From: Sphingobacterium phlebotomi
GTDB taxonomy: Bacteria > Bacteroidota > Bacteroidia > Sphingobacteriales > Sphingobacteriaceae
DNA: 64,000 nt
NCBI RefSeq assembly: GCF_008180195.1
Contig: NZ_VTAV01000001.1
Span: 744,001-808,000, forward strand
Direction: 5' to 3'
Position 1 is the first letter of the stretch; each line of letters opens with the position of its first letter. The translations under genes were made by a program, and so were the position numbers. Shown here one piece after another: positions 19,363 through 27,219 of this stretch. Below the pieces are notes generated by a model. The model had not been told where the DNA came from and did no database searches. It saw nothing but the letters and a program-made list of their open reading frames with translations.

Positions 19363-19872
19363 TTAGAATTTCGTGTTTTCTACTTCTTCAGCAGTTTCTT
19401 CTACTTTTGCTTTCAAGTCTGCTTTAAATGCCAATACAGATTTTGCTAATTCCTCGGAAGAGGTAGCCAAAATCTGAGCGGCTAAAATTCCAGCATTTTT
19501 TGCCGCATTCAATGCAACAGTTGCTACGGGAATCCCATTAGGCATTTGTAAAATAGAGAGCACCGAATCCCAACCGTCAATAGAGTTGGTCGATTTTACC
19601 GGAACACCGATCACGGGCAAGTGGGTAATAGAAGCAACCATCCCCGGAAGATGGGCAGCGCCGCCAGCGCCTGCAATAATGACTTTCAACCCACGTGTCG
19701 CGGCTGATTTTGCATATTCATACATCCGCTCGGGCGTACGATGGGCCGAAACAATAGAAACTTCAAAAGTTACCCCTAACTTTTTCAAAATATCGATAGC
19801 ATCCTGCATCACGGGAAGGTCGGACTTACTTCCCATGATTATGCCCACTTGTGTACTATTTTCTTGATTCAT
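19363..19872 (-). CDS. purE: N5-carboxyaminoimidazole ribonucleotide mutase
   Basis: A 169-residue class I PurE that converts N5-CAIR to CAIR in de novo purine synthesis. I start it at the ATG at 19872 ([10 protein letters not shown]), two bases after the purK stop, rather than at an in-frame codon inside purK. Motifs seen are [13 protein letters not shown] (phosphate binding), SAHRTPERM with the catalytic His, and [12 protein letters not shown]. The C-terminal ~20 residues are a charged tail. It forms a tight operon with purK, as expected since PurK makes its substrate. Confidence 0.96.
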   Translation of the reverse strand: MNQENSTQVGIIMGSKSDLPVMQDAIDILKKLGVTFEVSIVSAHRTPERMYEYAKSAATRGLKVIIAGAGGAAHLPGMVASITHLPVIGVPVKSTNSIDGWDSVLSILQMPNGIPVATVALNAAKNAGILAAQILATSSEELAKSVLAFKADLKAKVEETAEEVENTKF

Positions 19873-19874
19873 TT

Positions 19875-21017
19875 TTAAGCTTTTACCTTTAATGTTTCCT
19901 GCACCCACCGTGCATTTTTTATCGCTAACTCGCGGTCGTCATTTACAATGCATACGTGCCCCATTTTGCGAAAAGGTTTCGTGTATTTTTTTCCATATAA
20001 ATGGACAAACACACCTTCAACGGCAAGTACTTCTTCTACGCCCTCATATTTGGCAAGACCTTCATGCGACGGTTCGCCTAGCAGGTTTATCATTACCGCA
20101 TTCGTTCTCGCTGTCGTAGCCCCCAACGGTAGATTGAAAATGGCACGTAAATGCTGTGCAAATTGCGACGTCATATTTCCCTCAATGGTATGATGTCCAC
20201 TGTTGTGTGGACGAGGGGCGAGCTCGTTTACTAAAATCTCACCTTCTTTTGTTAGGAACATTTCAACCGCCAGGAGACCGACAATTTGTAAGTCTTCTAC
20301 TATTTTCTTCGCTATTTCATCAGCTTGCGTTTGGATCTCAAAGGACAATGTCGATGGTGAAATCAGGAACTCTACCAAGTTAGCATCGGGATTAAACTCC
20401 ATCTCCACTAGAGGAAAGGTGGATACATCTCCTTTATCATTTCTGGCAACAATTACCGCAATCTCTTTTTCAAAATCCACCAACTCTTCCACCAAAGAAG
20501 GCTCTTCAAAAGCATGCTCTATTTCTGCTGTACTATTGATTTTCTTTACACCCTTACCATCGTAGCCGTCCTTGCGAAGCTTCTGCATATAGGGTAATGG
20601 GATAACCGTCTCGTATAAATTTTCTTTATTGGAAATAAGCTGAAAAGCTGCTGTCGGAATATCGTTCTGTTTAAAGAATTGTTTTTGCATACCTTTGTCT
20701 TGAATCAATCGAATGATTCGGGATTGTGGATATACCACAACACCTTCGTCCTCAAGTTTCTCCAAAGCATCTACATTCACTTTTTCGATTTCGATAGTAA
20801 TCATGTCCAAATCCTTGCCAAAATTATAGACTGTTTCGAAATCACTCAATGAACCACATTCAAAGCGGTTACATAATTTACGGCAGGGCGCATTTTTATC
20901 TGGATCTAGTATATGCACGTTTACGTTGTAATTGATGGCTTCTTGTATGAGCATACGGCCCAACTGACCGCCACCAAGAATCCCTAATTGCAACTCACCA
21001 TAAAAATCTTTTGCCAT
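19875..21017 (-). CDS. purK: N5-carboxyaminoimidazole ribonucleotide synthase
   Basis: A 380-residue ATP-grasp enzyme that carboxylates AIR with bicarbonate and ATP to give N5-CAIR. The N-terminus has [17 protein letters not shown]. The ATP-grasp core follows, with [20 protein letters not shown] and [20 protein letters not shown], and [30 protein letters not shown] supplies metal ligands. It starts 18 nt after the nuoB stop and is followed by purE after 2 nt, so nuoAB-purKE may be one transcript although the functions differ. Confidence 0.97.
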   Translation of the reverse strand: MAKDFYGELQLGILGGGQLGRMLIQEAINYNVNVHILDPDKNAPCRKLCNRFECGSLSDFETVYNFGKDLDMITIEIEKVNVDALEKLEDEGVVVYPQSRIIRLIQDKGMQKQFFKQNDIPTAAFQLISNKENLYETVIPLPYMQKLRKDGYDGKGVKKINSTAEIEHAFEEPSLVEELVDFEKEIAVIVARNDKGDVSTFPLVEMEFNPDANLVEFLISPSTLSFEIQTQADEIAKKIVEDLQIVGLLAVEMFLTKEGEILVNELAPRPHNSGHHTIEGNMTSQFAQHLRAIFNLPLGATTARTNAVMINLLGEPSHEGLAKYEGVEEVLAVEGVFVHLYGKKYTKPFRKMGHVCIVNDDRELAIKNARWVQETLKVKA

Positions 21018-21035
21018 AGTGTTTTTAAAAATATA

Positions 21036-21530
21036 TTAAGCGTGTTCAGAAAAATATTGATCTTGTAATATATTCTCTGTTTCTATTTTCTTTTGAAGTT
21101 CTAAAAATGCACCTATTAATGCTTCTGGTCTCGGTGGACATCCCTGTACATATACATCGACAGGAATAATTCTATCGACACCTTTCACCACGTGATAACC
21201 ATGCTGCCAATATGGACCTCCACAGTTCGAACAGGAACCCATTGATATGACATATTTGGGTTCCGGCATCTGCTCGTAGAGTTTCCTTATCCTATCCGCC
21301 ATTTTAAATGTTACGGTGCCCGCTATGATCATCACATCCGATTGTCTGGGAGAAGGACGGGGAAATACGCCCAATCGGTCCAGATCGTATGTTGACGCCA
21401 TGGCACCCATCATCTCTATCGCACAACACGCAATTCCAAAACTGACCGGCCACATAGACGATAATCTTGCCCAATTCAGCAAATCGTCCATTTTCGCAAT
21501 GATTACTCCTCCATTTTGTGCTTGATCCAT
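21036..21530 (-). CDS. nuoB: NADH-quinone oxidoreductase subunit B
   Basis: A 164-residue subunit that carries the terminal N2 [4Fe-4S] cluster of complex I. The four ligands are visible: C35 and C36 in [12 protein letters not shown]100 in [12 protein letters not shown], and C131 in [12 protein letters not shown]. Length fits. It lies 7 nt after nuoA. The next gene downstream is purK instead of nuoC, so the usual nuoABCD order breaks here; no nuoC, D, E, F or G is found in the window. Confidence 0.97.
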   Translation of the reverse strand: MDQAQNGGVIIAKMDDLLNWARLSSMWPVSFGIACCAIEMMGAMASTYDLDRLGVFPRPSPRQSDVMIIAGTVTFKMADRIRKLYEQMPEPKYVISMGSCSNCGGPYWQHGYHVVKGVDRIIPVDVYVQGCPPRPEALIGAFLELQKKIETENILQDQYFSEHA

Positions 21531-21537
21531 GCTTTAA

Positions 21538-22122
21538 TCAGTTTGACTTCTTAAATTTTGGCCGGAATCCTAACCCTCCACTGCGCGCGATTTTTGTATC
21601 GGTATCGGCTGTTTCCAAAGACACCGTTTCTTTGTAATCACGGATATGATATTTTTTGTTATTCAATTGTTCATATGCCGCTGTGGGAATCCCGACAGAA
21701 ACGCGCGGTTGTACATGTGCAGGTTTAATCCATGCGATATCACCTCGCTTCCACACATATACCAACCCAACTACTAGAATACCCAAAAACATGCCCATCT
21801 CCACTAACGTAAACCACCCCCAGCGCCCATCGGCAGCAACCAATTCCTTACTTCCAAAAACCGTCGCCCAAGGAAATACGAAGATCAATTCCACATCAAA
21901 CAGTAGAAAGACCAGCGCAATGACATAAAACCGCGGGTTTATCTGCACCCAAGCGTTACCGGTGACTTCCTCGCCACATTCGTATGTACTTAGTTTTTCG
22001 GGGTTTGGTTTTTTTGGCGATAGAATTCTTGCCAACAAAATGGTTACGCACACCAATAGGATACCTACTATCGCTATTAATAGTATTTTTCCATATTCCG
22101 ATAGCTGCGCGGGGTCATCCAT
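21538..22122 (-). CDS. nuoA: NADH-quinone oxidoreductase subunit A
   Basis: A 194-residue membrane subunit of complex I with three predicted helices (residues ~10-32, ~65-88, ~98-120). The conserved loop KPNPEKLSTYECGEEVTGNA lies between helices 1 and 2, and FYVIALVFLLFDVELIFVFPWA is the second helix. It is longer than the usual ~120-150 residues because of a hydrophilic C-terminal extension of about 70 residues (from HVQPRVSVGIPT). It follows ffh by 23 nt, but a -7 box just before its ATG suggests its own start. Confidence 0.95.
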   Translation of the reverse strand: MDDPAQLSEYGKILLIAIVGILLVCVTILLARILSPKKPNPEKLSTYECGEEVTGNAWVQINPRFYVIALVFLLFDVELIFVFPWATVFGSKELVAADGRWGWFTLVEMGMFLGILVVGLVYVWKRGDIAWIKPAHVQPRVSVGIPTAAYEQLNNKKYHIRDYKETVSLETADTDTKIARSGGLGFRPKFKKSN

Positions 22123-22126
22123 AAGG

Positions 22127-22134
22127 CAAAATTA
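22127..22134 (-). promoter_or_regulatory. -7 box 4 nt before the nuoA start codon
   Basis: TAATTTTG CCTT ATG on the minus strand. The element fits TAnnTTTG and would place +1 at the A of the ATG. No -33 box was recognised; it would lie within the 3' end of ffh. Confidence 0.45.
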
Positions 22135-22145
22135 CGAAATATTAT

Positions 22146-23489
22146 TTAAAAAGGTTTGCCGGGCATTTTGGGCATATTACGCATCATCTTGGCAGCCATA
22201 GCAGGATTGGACATTTGCTTCATGACTTTGCGCATGTCTGCAAATTGTTTCATAAGCTTGTTCACCTCGTTGATATCTGTTCCTGAACCCTTTGCTATAC
22301 GCATGCGTCGTTTTGTATCAATCGCATCTGGATTTTCTCGCTCAAAAGGTGTCATGGAGTCGATAATAGCTTCTATCGGTTTAAAAGCATCGTCCTCTAT
22401 TTCCACGTCTTTAATGGCTTTCCCGACTCCCGGAATCATCCCCATCAAGTCTTTCATATTTCCCATTTTCTTAATCTGTTGAATCTGGGATTTAAAGTCG
22501 TTGAAGTCGAATTTATTTTTTCGGATTTTCTTTTGTAACTCCGCGGCTTCTTTTTCGTCAAACTGCTGCTGGGCTCGCTCGACCAAGGAAACTACATCTC
22601 CCATGCCTAGGATACGGGACGCCATACGGTCGGGATGGAACACATCAAGGGCTTCCATCTTCTCGCCCGTACCGATAAACTTAATCGGTTTATTGACTAC
22701 GGATTTGATAGATAACGCTGCTCCACCGCGTGTATCACCATCCAATTTCGTGAGGACAACCCCCGTGAAATCCAGACGGTCGTTGAATGTTTTAGCGGTA
22801 TTAACGGCATCTTGACCTGTCATGGCATCCACCACAAATAGGATTTCATGCGGTTGTGTCGCCTCCTTTACGGCGGTTATTTCCGTCATCAATGCTTCAT
22901 CAATGGCTAGCCGTCCCGCCGTATCAATAATGACGATGTTATTTCCGTTGCGCTTGGCTTCTGCTACGCCTTCTTTAGCGATGGCAATGGGATCGTTTGA
23001 TTCGCGGTTCACATAGACGGGTACACTCACCTGCTCGCCCAACACTTGCAACTGATCTACCGCAGCCGGGCGATAAACGTCACCTGCGACTAATAAAGGC
23101 TTTTTACCTTTTTTATCCCGAAGATAGTTTGCCAGCTTGCCGGAGAACGTAGTTTTACCCGCACCGTTCAAGCCGGCTATTAAAATTACCGTGGGATTAT
23201 GTGCTATATCTAAATCGGTGACTGTTCCTCCCATCAGGGAAGTCAGTTCATCGTTCATGATTTTAGTCAGCAATTGCCCGGGTGAAATGCTGGTGAGTAC
23301 ATTCTGGCCCAACGCTTTTTGCTTTACTTCATCGGTGAATGTTTTGGCTGTTTTATAATTCACATCGGCATCCAACAATGCTTTGCGAATTTCTTTCATC
23401 GTCTCCGCGACGTTTATTTCAGTGATATTTCCTTGTCCTTTTAATACTTTAAAGGCTCTATCCAGTTTATCCTGTAAATTCTGAAACAT
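22146..23489 (-). CDS. ffh: Signal recognition particle GTPase
   Basis: A 447-residue SRP54 homologue that binds signal sequences on the ribosome and 4.5S RNA and docks with FtsY at the membrane. It has an N domain (residues 1-90), a G domain with GLNGAGKTTFSGKLA (P loop), DTAGRLAID and TKLDGDTRGGAAL, and an M domain from ~300. The M domain ends in a Met-rich tail (MKQFADMRKVMKQMSNPAMA) and holds the RNA-binding helix around MRIAKGSGTDINEV. Length is normal. Confidence 0.97.
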   Translation of the reverse strand: MFQNLQDKLDRAFKVLKGQGNITEINVAETMKEIRKALLDADVNYKTAKTFTDEVKQKALGQNVLTSISPGQLLTKIMNDELTSLMGGTVTDLDIAHNPTVILIAGLNGAGKTTFSGKLANYLRDKKGKKPLLVAGDVYRPAAVDQLQVLGEQVSVPVYVNRESNDPIAIAKEGVAEAKRNGNNIVIIDTAGRLAIDEALMTEITAVKEATQPHEILFVVDAMTGQDAVNTAKTFNDRLDFTGVVLTKLDGDTRGGAALSIKSVVNKPIKFIGTGEKMEALDVFHPDRMASRILGMGDVVSLVERAQQQFDEKEAAELQKKIRKNKFDFNDFKSQIQQIKKMGNMKDLMGMIPGVGKAIKDVEIEDDAFKPIEAIIDSMTPFERENPDAIDTKRRMRIAKGSGTDINEVNKLMKQFADMRKVMKQMSNPAMAAKMMRNMPKMPGKPF

Positions 23490-23520
23490 GTTATCTCTCG
23501 TCTTAAAATGTGCTAAGTGC

Positions 23521-23528
23521 CAAAGTTA
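23521..23528 (-). promoter_or_regulatory. Candidate -7 box for ffh
   Basis: TAACTTTG on the minus strand fits TAnnTTTG and predicts a leader of about 27 nt. Confidence 0.45.
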
Positions 23529-23570
23529 CAAAATAGTGGTGAATTTTATTTCATCCTACGCGGGGAATCC

Positions 23571-23612
23571 ATGATAAAACAAAGAAATGCGACAAAATAT
23601 ATCGCATTTCTT
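23571..23612 (-). terminator. Terminator after the zinc peptidase gene
   Basis: On the minus strand an 11-bp perfect stem (23612-23602 with 23592-23582, core GAAATGCGA/TCGCATTTC) with a 9-nt loop is followed by TTGTTTTATC. It lies between the peptidase stop and the ffh promoter. Confidence 0.7.
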
Positions 23613-23654
23613 GTTGCATATTATAGCAAGGACACGGAATATGCACTTCGTGTA

Positions 23655-24341
23655 TTAATCTCTTCTTCCAAAAAGAATATATGCGTAATATAATAACGTT
23701 ACCAAGGCTGATAAGGCGGCTACCACGTATGTCATTGCGGCCCATTTCAAGGCATCTTTCGCTCCATCGTGCTCATCGCGACTATGGGTGATATTTGCGG
23801 TTTCCAACCATTTCAAAGCTCTACCCGATGCGTCAAATTCCACCGGTAAGGTCACGAAAGCGAATAGCGTGGTCAGGAATAGTGCTCCTACACCGACTGC
23901 GAGTACCCAGGGGTTCCCGCTAAAAGCCATCAGCAAAACACCACCTATTAATACCCAAGATGTCAATCTGGAAGCTATGCTCACAACAGGTACCATTGCG
24001 GAGCGGAACTGTAGCCAAGAATAGGCTGTTGCGTGTTGTACGGCGTGGCCACATTCGTGTGCTGCAACAGCAGCGGCAGCTACACTACGACCGTAATAGA
24101 CTTCGTTGCTCAAGTTGACGGTTTTATTTGCCGGGTTATAGTGGTCCGACAAACCGCCTCCATCAGCTACAAGCACCTTCACGTCATAGATTCCATTTTC
24201 ATGGAGCATTTTTTGCGCAATCTCCGCACCCGAAAGTCCCGAACTCAAAGGGAATTCTGAATATTTTTTAAACTTGTTCTTAAACCTCGATTGCACAATC
24301 CAACTGATAACCGCAATTCCAATAAATATAATCCAATACAT
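23655..24341 (-). CDS. Membrane neutral zinc metallopeptidase (YugP family)
   Basis: A 228-residue membrane protein of the Zn_peptidase_2 (YugP) family. The N-terminal helix is MYWIIFIGIAVISWIVQ; the zinc motif HExxH is HECGH within AAAVAAHECGHAVQHA; hydrophobic segments lie at ~120-165 and ~200-222. The substrate is not known for the family; a housekeeping role in the membrane is assumed. It stands alone, followed by a terminator hairpin. Confidence 0.92.
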   Translation of the reverse strand: MYWIIFIGIAVISWIVQSRFKNKFKKYSEFPLSSGLSGAEIAQKMLHENGIYDVKVLVADGGGLSDHYNPANKTVNLSNEVYYGRSVAAAAVAAHECGHAVQHATAYSWLQFRSAMVPVVSIASRLTSWVLIGGVLLMAFSGNPWVLAVGVGALFLTTLFAFVTLPVEFDASGRALKWLETANITHSRDEHDGAKDALKWAAMTYVVAALSALVTLLYYAYILFGRRD

Positions 24342-24612
24342 AGTCTTTATTTCTTTTTAAATCGTTTCGCTATTTCTCCTAGCTCTACAAACCACATTCC
24401 ATTTGTTATTCTTCGCCTTGAAGATAATAAAAACGACTCATTTTGTCAGATTAAAAGAAAAAAATTGATATTAATCTGTCATTATTGCTGATGATGGATT
24501 CTTGGTTGGTGGGCATAAGGTTCAAATTTTAGCTTAAAAAGAAGGGTGTCACTATTGAGCGCCCTTCTTTTTGTACGTTATTCCGCTATATTTCGAGCGG
24601 GGAAATGAATTA
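24342..24612. other. Intergenic region without a recognisable gene
   Basis: This 271-nt AT-rich spacer holds the terminator of the SH3b gene near 24,536-24,572 and otherwise no ORF, RNA or promoter signal that I can recognise. The zinc peptidase promoter must lie at its left end but no TAnnTTTG box is seen. Confidence 0.5.
24536..24572 (-). terminator. Terminator after the SH3b domain gene
   Basis: A perfect 11-bp stem, AAAAAGAAGGG/CCCTTCTTTTT (24536-24546 with 24562-24572), works on either strand because of its A/T flanks. It sits 40 nt beyond the SH3b gene stop on the minus strand. Confidence 0.7.
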
Positions 24613-25044
24613 TTAAGATACTGGCTCTAAGTATTGTGCATAGCAATATCCTTCTTCTCCATCTTTCGTCCGGACAAGCCACCACTGGTCATTTGCACGG
24701 CTAACCAAGGTTATGATTTCATCTTTTGCCGCTTTGCCGACAATCGGCTGATCCGTTCCCGGACCTTTGCGGATATTCAGGTTGGAGTTTTGGGTAATAA
24801 CTTTTACCTGAGTTCCCGCTACCGCTGTAGAGACGTCGATGTCCATCACGACGTCTCCTGAAAGGAAATTAGGGTCGATTTGGTTGTAAATATCCCATAG
24901 TTTGTTTTTTATATCAGCATTCGGTGCAGTGCCACGGATCTGTAATACGCTTTCTTGTTCTTCATACTGGAGGTCGTCTATTCCGGATGCTTTCGCTGTG
25001 TCCAGCAAAACTTGATATTTATCTAACAGTGCCATATTGCTCAA
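24613..25044 (-). CDS. SH3b domain protein
   Basis: A 143-residue protein. Residues ~1-70 form an acidic segment with a weak resemblance to a BON-like fold (DIKNKLWDIYNQIDPN). A bacterial SH3 domain follows at ~78-140 (VKVITQNSNLNIRKGPGTDQ, EIITLVSRANDQWWLVRTKD, GEEGYCYAQYLEPV). SH3b domains often bind peptidoglycan or peptides. No signal peptide is visible, so its location is unclear. It starts 11 nt after the BON lipoprotein gene and should be co-transcribed with it. A second ATG at 25035 is an equally possible start. Confidence 0.8.
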   Translation of the reverse strand: MSNMALLDKYQVLLDTAKASGIDDLQYEEQESVLQIRGTAPNADIKNKLWDIYNQIDPNFLSGDVVMDIDVSTAVAGTQVKVITQNSNLNIRKGPGTDQPIVGKAAKDEIITLVSRANDQWWLVRTKDGEEGYCYAQYLEPVS

Positions 25045-25055
25045 TTTTTAGTTTT

Positions 25056-25550
25056 CTATTTTACGGTTAACGCTGACATATCTACTTTTTTAGGGTGGAG
25101 CGCATCTAGGGCCATTTTCAAGGTTTGCACACGCGCCTGTTCCAATGAACCGGTTACGGTAATTACACCATCTTTGACGTCGGCTTTTACAGTGGGGAAG
25201 TCCTTGGTTGCGTCTGTCACTTTACTGATTAGATCCGTGTCATCCGTGCTGGTTTCAATTTGTGGAGTTTCTACTACGATATTGTTAACTACTGATTTGA
25301 CGTTTTTTTCGTCTGCATTCTTGACTGCTTTTTCCAGTTCCTGTTTTTCAGTATCTGTGCCGACAGTGCCGGAAAGCGTGATTACACCATCTTTCGCATC
25401 TACCGATATATCGGAATGTTCGGCTGAAATGGCAGCTTCTACCTTGGTTTTTAAATCCGCGTCGGAAATTTTGGATTTACAGGAAACCGCGGCGCATGCT
25501 ATGGCTAGCGTCAAGGCAAGTGCGGAAATGATTTTTTTAACTTTCATCAT
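25056..25550 (-). CDS. Lipoprotein with two BON domains
   Basis: A 164-residue protein. The N-terminus MKVKKIISALALTLAIACAA is a signal peptide with two possible lipidation cysteines (in LAIAC and AAVSC); the second fits a lipobox better. Two BON domains follow (residues ~30-98 and ~104-160), each with the pattern DAKDGVITLSGTVGT or DVKDGVITVTGSLEQ. BON proteins, such as OsmY, are periplasmic and often stress-induced, with a proposed membrane-stabilising role. It pairs with the SH3b gene downstream. Two adjacent ATGs exist at the start (25550 and 25547). Confidence 0.88.
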   Translation of the reverse strand: MMKVKKIISALALTLAIACAAVSCKSKISDADLKTKVEAAISAEHSDISVDAKDGVITLSGTVGTDTEKQELEKAVKNADEKNVKSVVNNIVVETPQIETSTDDTDLISKVTDATKDFPTVKADVKDGVITVTGSLEQARVQTLKMALDALHPKKVDMSALTVK

Positions 25551-25811
25551 AATGCTTTTTGTTAATTATTAAATTGTACTGCTTGATAAACAGTGTTATC
25601 TTAAAAAATGTTTGGAAGAATCCTAAATCATAAGATACTATGAACATGTGCAAAATGAGGGATTGGCGATCATCCTAGATAGAGAGCGGAAAAAGGAAAG
25701 CGTATCGCCTTACAATTGCTAAAGCATTACGGCATAATTACGATCATGATCGCAAGATTGGCTTGAAAAGGAAAAGTGAGGGAAGAGGTTACATCAGATA
25801 GTTCTTTACTA
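25551..25811. other. Intergenic region without a recognisable gene
   Basis: These 261 nt between the XRE regulator stop and the BON gene start have no ORF above 30 codons with family resemblance and no clear promoter. A short palindrome, GATCATGATC, lies near 25,742. It might be decayed coding sequence, but I cannot show that. Confidence 0.4.
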
Positions 25812-26111
25812 CTAGATCTCTATCGATATTTTTACTTTACCGCCCAAACCCTTTTCGACAATATCAAAGAGTGTTTTTAAGGTTATATTGCCACCATTAT
25901 TTTCAATTTTTGAAATATATTCACGTTTTTTATCGACCAATATAGCTAGTTCTGACTGTGTAAGATGTCTTTCTTCGCGCGCCTTTCTAAGCAGCAGGCC
26001 GATTTTAAAGGATTCAAAATCCCTTTCAAGTTCATCTCTTCTCTCAGTTCCCGTTTTTCCATAAACATGGTCTTTTATATCTTTCCAACTCTTGGTTTCT
26101 CTTACTTTCAT
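25812..26111 (-). CDS. XRE family regulator, HigA antitoxin-like, without toxin partner
   Basis: A 99-residue protein with an N-terminal helical region (residues 1-35) and an XRE helix-turn-helix at ~36-92 (LLLRKAREERHLTQSELAIL, DKKREYISKIENNGGNITL, KTLFDIVEKGLGGKV). The arrangement fits HigA-type antitoxins, which normally follow a RelE/HigB-like toxin gene. No such toxin is seen in the 458 nt upstream or downstream, so it is an orphan or a free regulator. A -7 promoter box lies 4 nt before its ATG. Confidence 0.85.
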   Translation of the reverse strand: MKVRETKSWKDIKDHVYGKTGTERRDELERDFESFKIGLLLRKAREERHLTQSELAILVDKKREYISKIENNGGNITLKTLFDIVEKGLGGKVKISIEI

Positions 26112-26115
26112 GATA

Positions 26116-26123
26116 CAAAGGTA
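26116..26123 (-). promoter_or_regulatory. -7 box 4 nt before the XRE regulator start codon
   Basis: TACCTTTG TATC ATG on the minus strand. It fits TAnnTTTG and predicts a leaderless transcript. Confidence 0.45.
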
Positions 26124-26207
26124 ATTTAAAAGTTACTTTTAAGCAGGTCTTTACGATAAATCAATAGTAATACTTTTTGTCTAACGCTAGATAAAGCAGA
26201 AATTCCA

Positions 26208-26273
26208 CATCCGGACATTTCGGTCATATCCGGACATTTGATACCATTTCAGTCATTTCCGGCCATTTCGGCC
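26208..26273. repeat. Short imperfect direct repeats (CGGACATTT / CATTTCGG)
   Basis: ATCCGGACATTT occurs at 26209-26220 and again at 26228-26239 (period 19), followed by three further CATTTC-type units ending in CATTTCGGCC. The units are imperfect and unevenly spaced, so this is not a CRISPR array. Confidence 0.65.
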
Positions 26274-26297
26274 AAAGAGATTTGGAGGATGCTTTAT

Positions 26298-26326
26298 GTT
26301 TGTGCTGTTCGGTCATCTCGCGAGGA
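26298..26326 (+). repeat. 29-bp direct repeat, copy 1
   Basis: It begins GTTTGTGCTGTTCG and ends TCATCTCGCGAGGA. It recurs at 26434-26462 with one substitution (G to A at the 15th base). TCGCGA inside it is palindromic. Confidence 0.8.
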
Positions 26327-26433
26327 GCTGACAGGCAAATAGCAGCGGTTTCGTTAGGGTTAATTTTTGTCAAATCCTATCAATTTAGATCAAATCGGAT
26401 CAAAATTTCATTTTGATTCATCGCTGTCCTTAC

Positions 26434-26462
26434 GTTTGTGCTGTTCGATCATCTCGCGAGGA
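26434..26462 (+). repeat. 29-bp direct repeat, copy 2
   Basis: Second copy of the repeat at 26298-26326, 136 nt downstream and 107 nt before the HU-like ATG. Confidence 0.8.
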
Positions 26463-26569
26463 ATAAGAACAAGAAACAAGGTAACGGTTAACCAAAACGG
26501 AAAGAGCTCGCCGCAGGAGGAGTAGACCGGTGCCGACAAACATTTTTTTAAACTTTTAAATTTATTATT

Positions 26570-26953
26570 ATGGCAATTAAATTCAATGTACAGGAAATCG
26601 GCAACCCGCAGGATGCGGCTGCCCCTAAGAAGTTCTATGCACGTCCGGTAAGCAGTGGCGAGATCACTTTAGAAGATTTGGCTTCTGACATTTCCCATGC
26701 TTCATCCATCAATGAAGCGGACGTTATGGCTGTTTTGTACAGCTTAGTGCGCGAAATCCCGCGCAACATCTCCCAAGGTTACATCGTTCGGTTGGGCGGG
26801 TTAGGTTCTTTTCGCTTAGGTACCGGCAGTATCGGTAGTGAAACGGCAGAAGAGGTAACCAGTGCAAACATCCACCGTAAACGCGTGCTGTTCCAGAATG
26901 GAGCGCGTATCAAAAAAGCTATAGCAGATTTAACTTTCAGGAAAAGCGAATAG
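26570..26953 (+). CDS. HU-like DNA-binding protein (HU-HIG family)
   Basis: A 127-residue nucleoid-type protein related to HU/IHF. It has an N-terminal extension (MAIKFNVQEIGNPQDAAAPK), the helical dimerisation part (ITLEDLASDISHASSINEAD, VMAVLYSLVREIPRNISQGY) and the beta part IVRLGGLGSFRLGTGS. The family is widespread in Bacteroidota, usually in many copies per genome. Its exact DNA target is unknown. It is flanked upstream by unusual repeats and downstream by a strong terminator, so it forms a single-gene unit. Confidence 0.88.
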   Translation: MAIKFNVQEIGNPQDAAAPKKFYARPVSSGEITLEDLASDISHASSINEADVMAVLYSLVREIPRNISQGYIVRLGGLGSFRLGTGSIGSETAEEVTSANIHRKRVLFQNGARIKKAIADLTFRKSE

Positions 26954-26982
26954 CACAGGCTTCACAACATCGTTAACGGTTG

Positions 26983-27012
26983 AGCCGGCGTCTTAGGATG
27001 CCGGCTTTTTTT
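26983..27012 (+). terminator. Terminator of the HU-like gene
   Basis: AGCCGGC/GCCGGCT stem (26983-26989 with 27000-27006), extended inwards by GTC/GAT, a 4-nt loop, then TTTTTT. Confidence 0.85.
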
Positions 27013-27049
27013 GTGTCCAATGCGCTCAAAATGACCGTGGTTATCTCCA

Positions 27050-27089
27050 AAAATGAAAGTTTGTTTTTCTAAAATGAAAGTTTGTTTTT
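27050..27089. repeat. Tandem 19-bp repeat, period 21
   Basis: AAAATGAAAGTTTGTTTTT occurs twice exactly, at 27050-27068 and 27071-27089. It is framed by ACCGTGGT at about 27034 and 27099. The surrounding 200 nt hold no gene. Confidence 0.75.
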
Positions 27090-27219
27090 GACAAACAACC
27101 GTGGTCACTTCCCAAAAGCAAACTTCGAGTCGGAAAAGTTACGATGGTCGGTTTTATAAAAGCTATTTTTGGCTATTCAGAACCTGTCAGCGTTATTTGT
27201 GTTTAATTCCGAGTTAATT

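Larger units (their letters stand above)
26112..26569. other. Gene-free, repeat-rich region upstream of the HU-like gene
   Basis: No gene is found in 458 nt. It holds the promoter box of the XRE gene at its left end, a block of CATTTCxG-type short repeats (26,208-26,273), a 29-bp direct repeat with one mismatch (26,298-26,326 and 26,434-26,462), an ATCAAATC-rich stretch near 26,380-26,405, and the palindrome GGTTAACC near 26,487. It probably contains the regulatory region of the HU-like gene; no TAnnTTTG box was found for it. Confidence 0.6.

Noticed and set aside
25174..25572. 132-codon plus-strand ORF opposite the BON lipoprotein gene
   Set aside because: Antisense to two clear BON domains; its Ser/Val-rich translation reflects the complementary strand.
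26208..26462. CRISPR array
   Set aside because: Repeats are imperfect, unevenly spaced, of different kinds, and no cas gene is nearby.
25551..26569. HigB/RelE toxin gene next to the HigA-like regulator
   Set aside because: No ORF of the expected ~90-110 codons with toxin motifs exists on either side in any frame that I can read.
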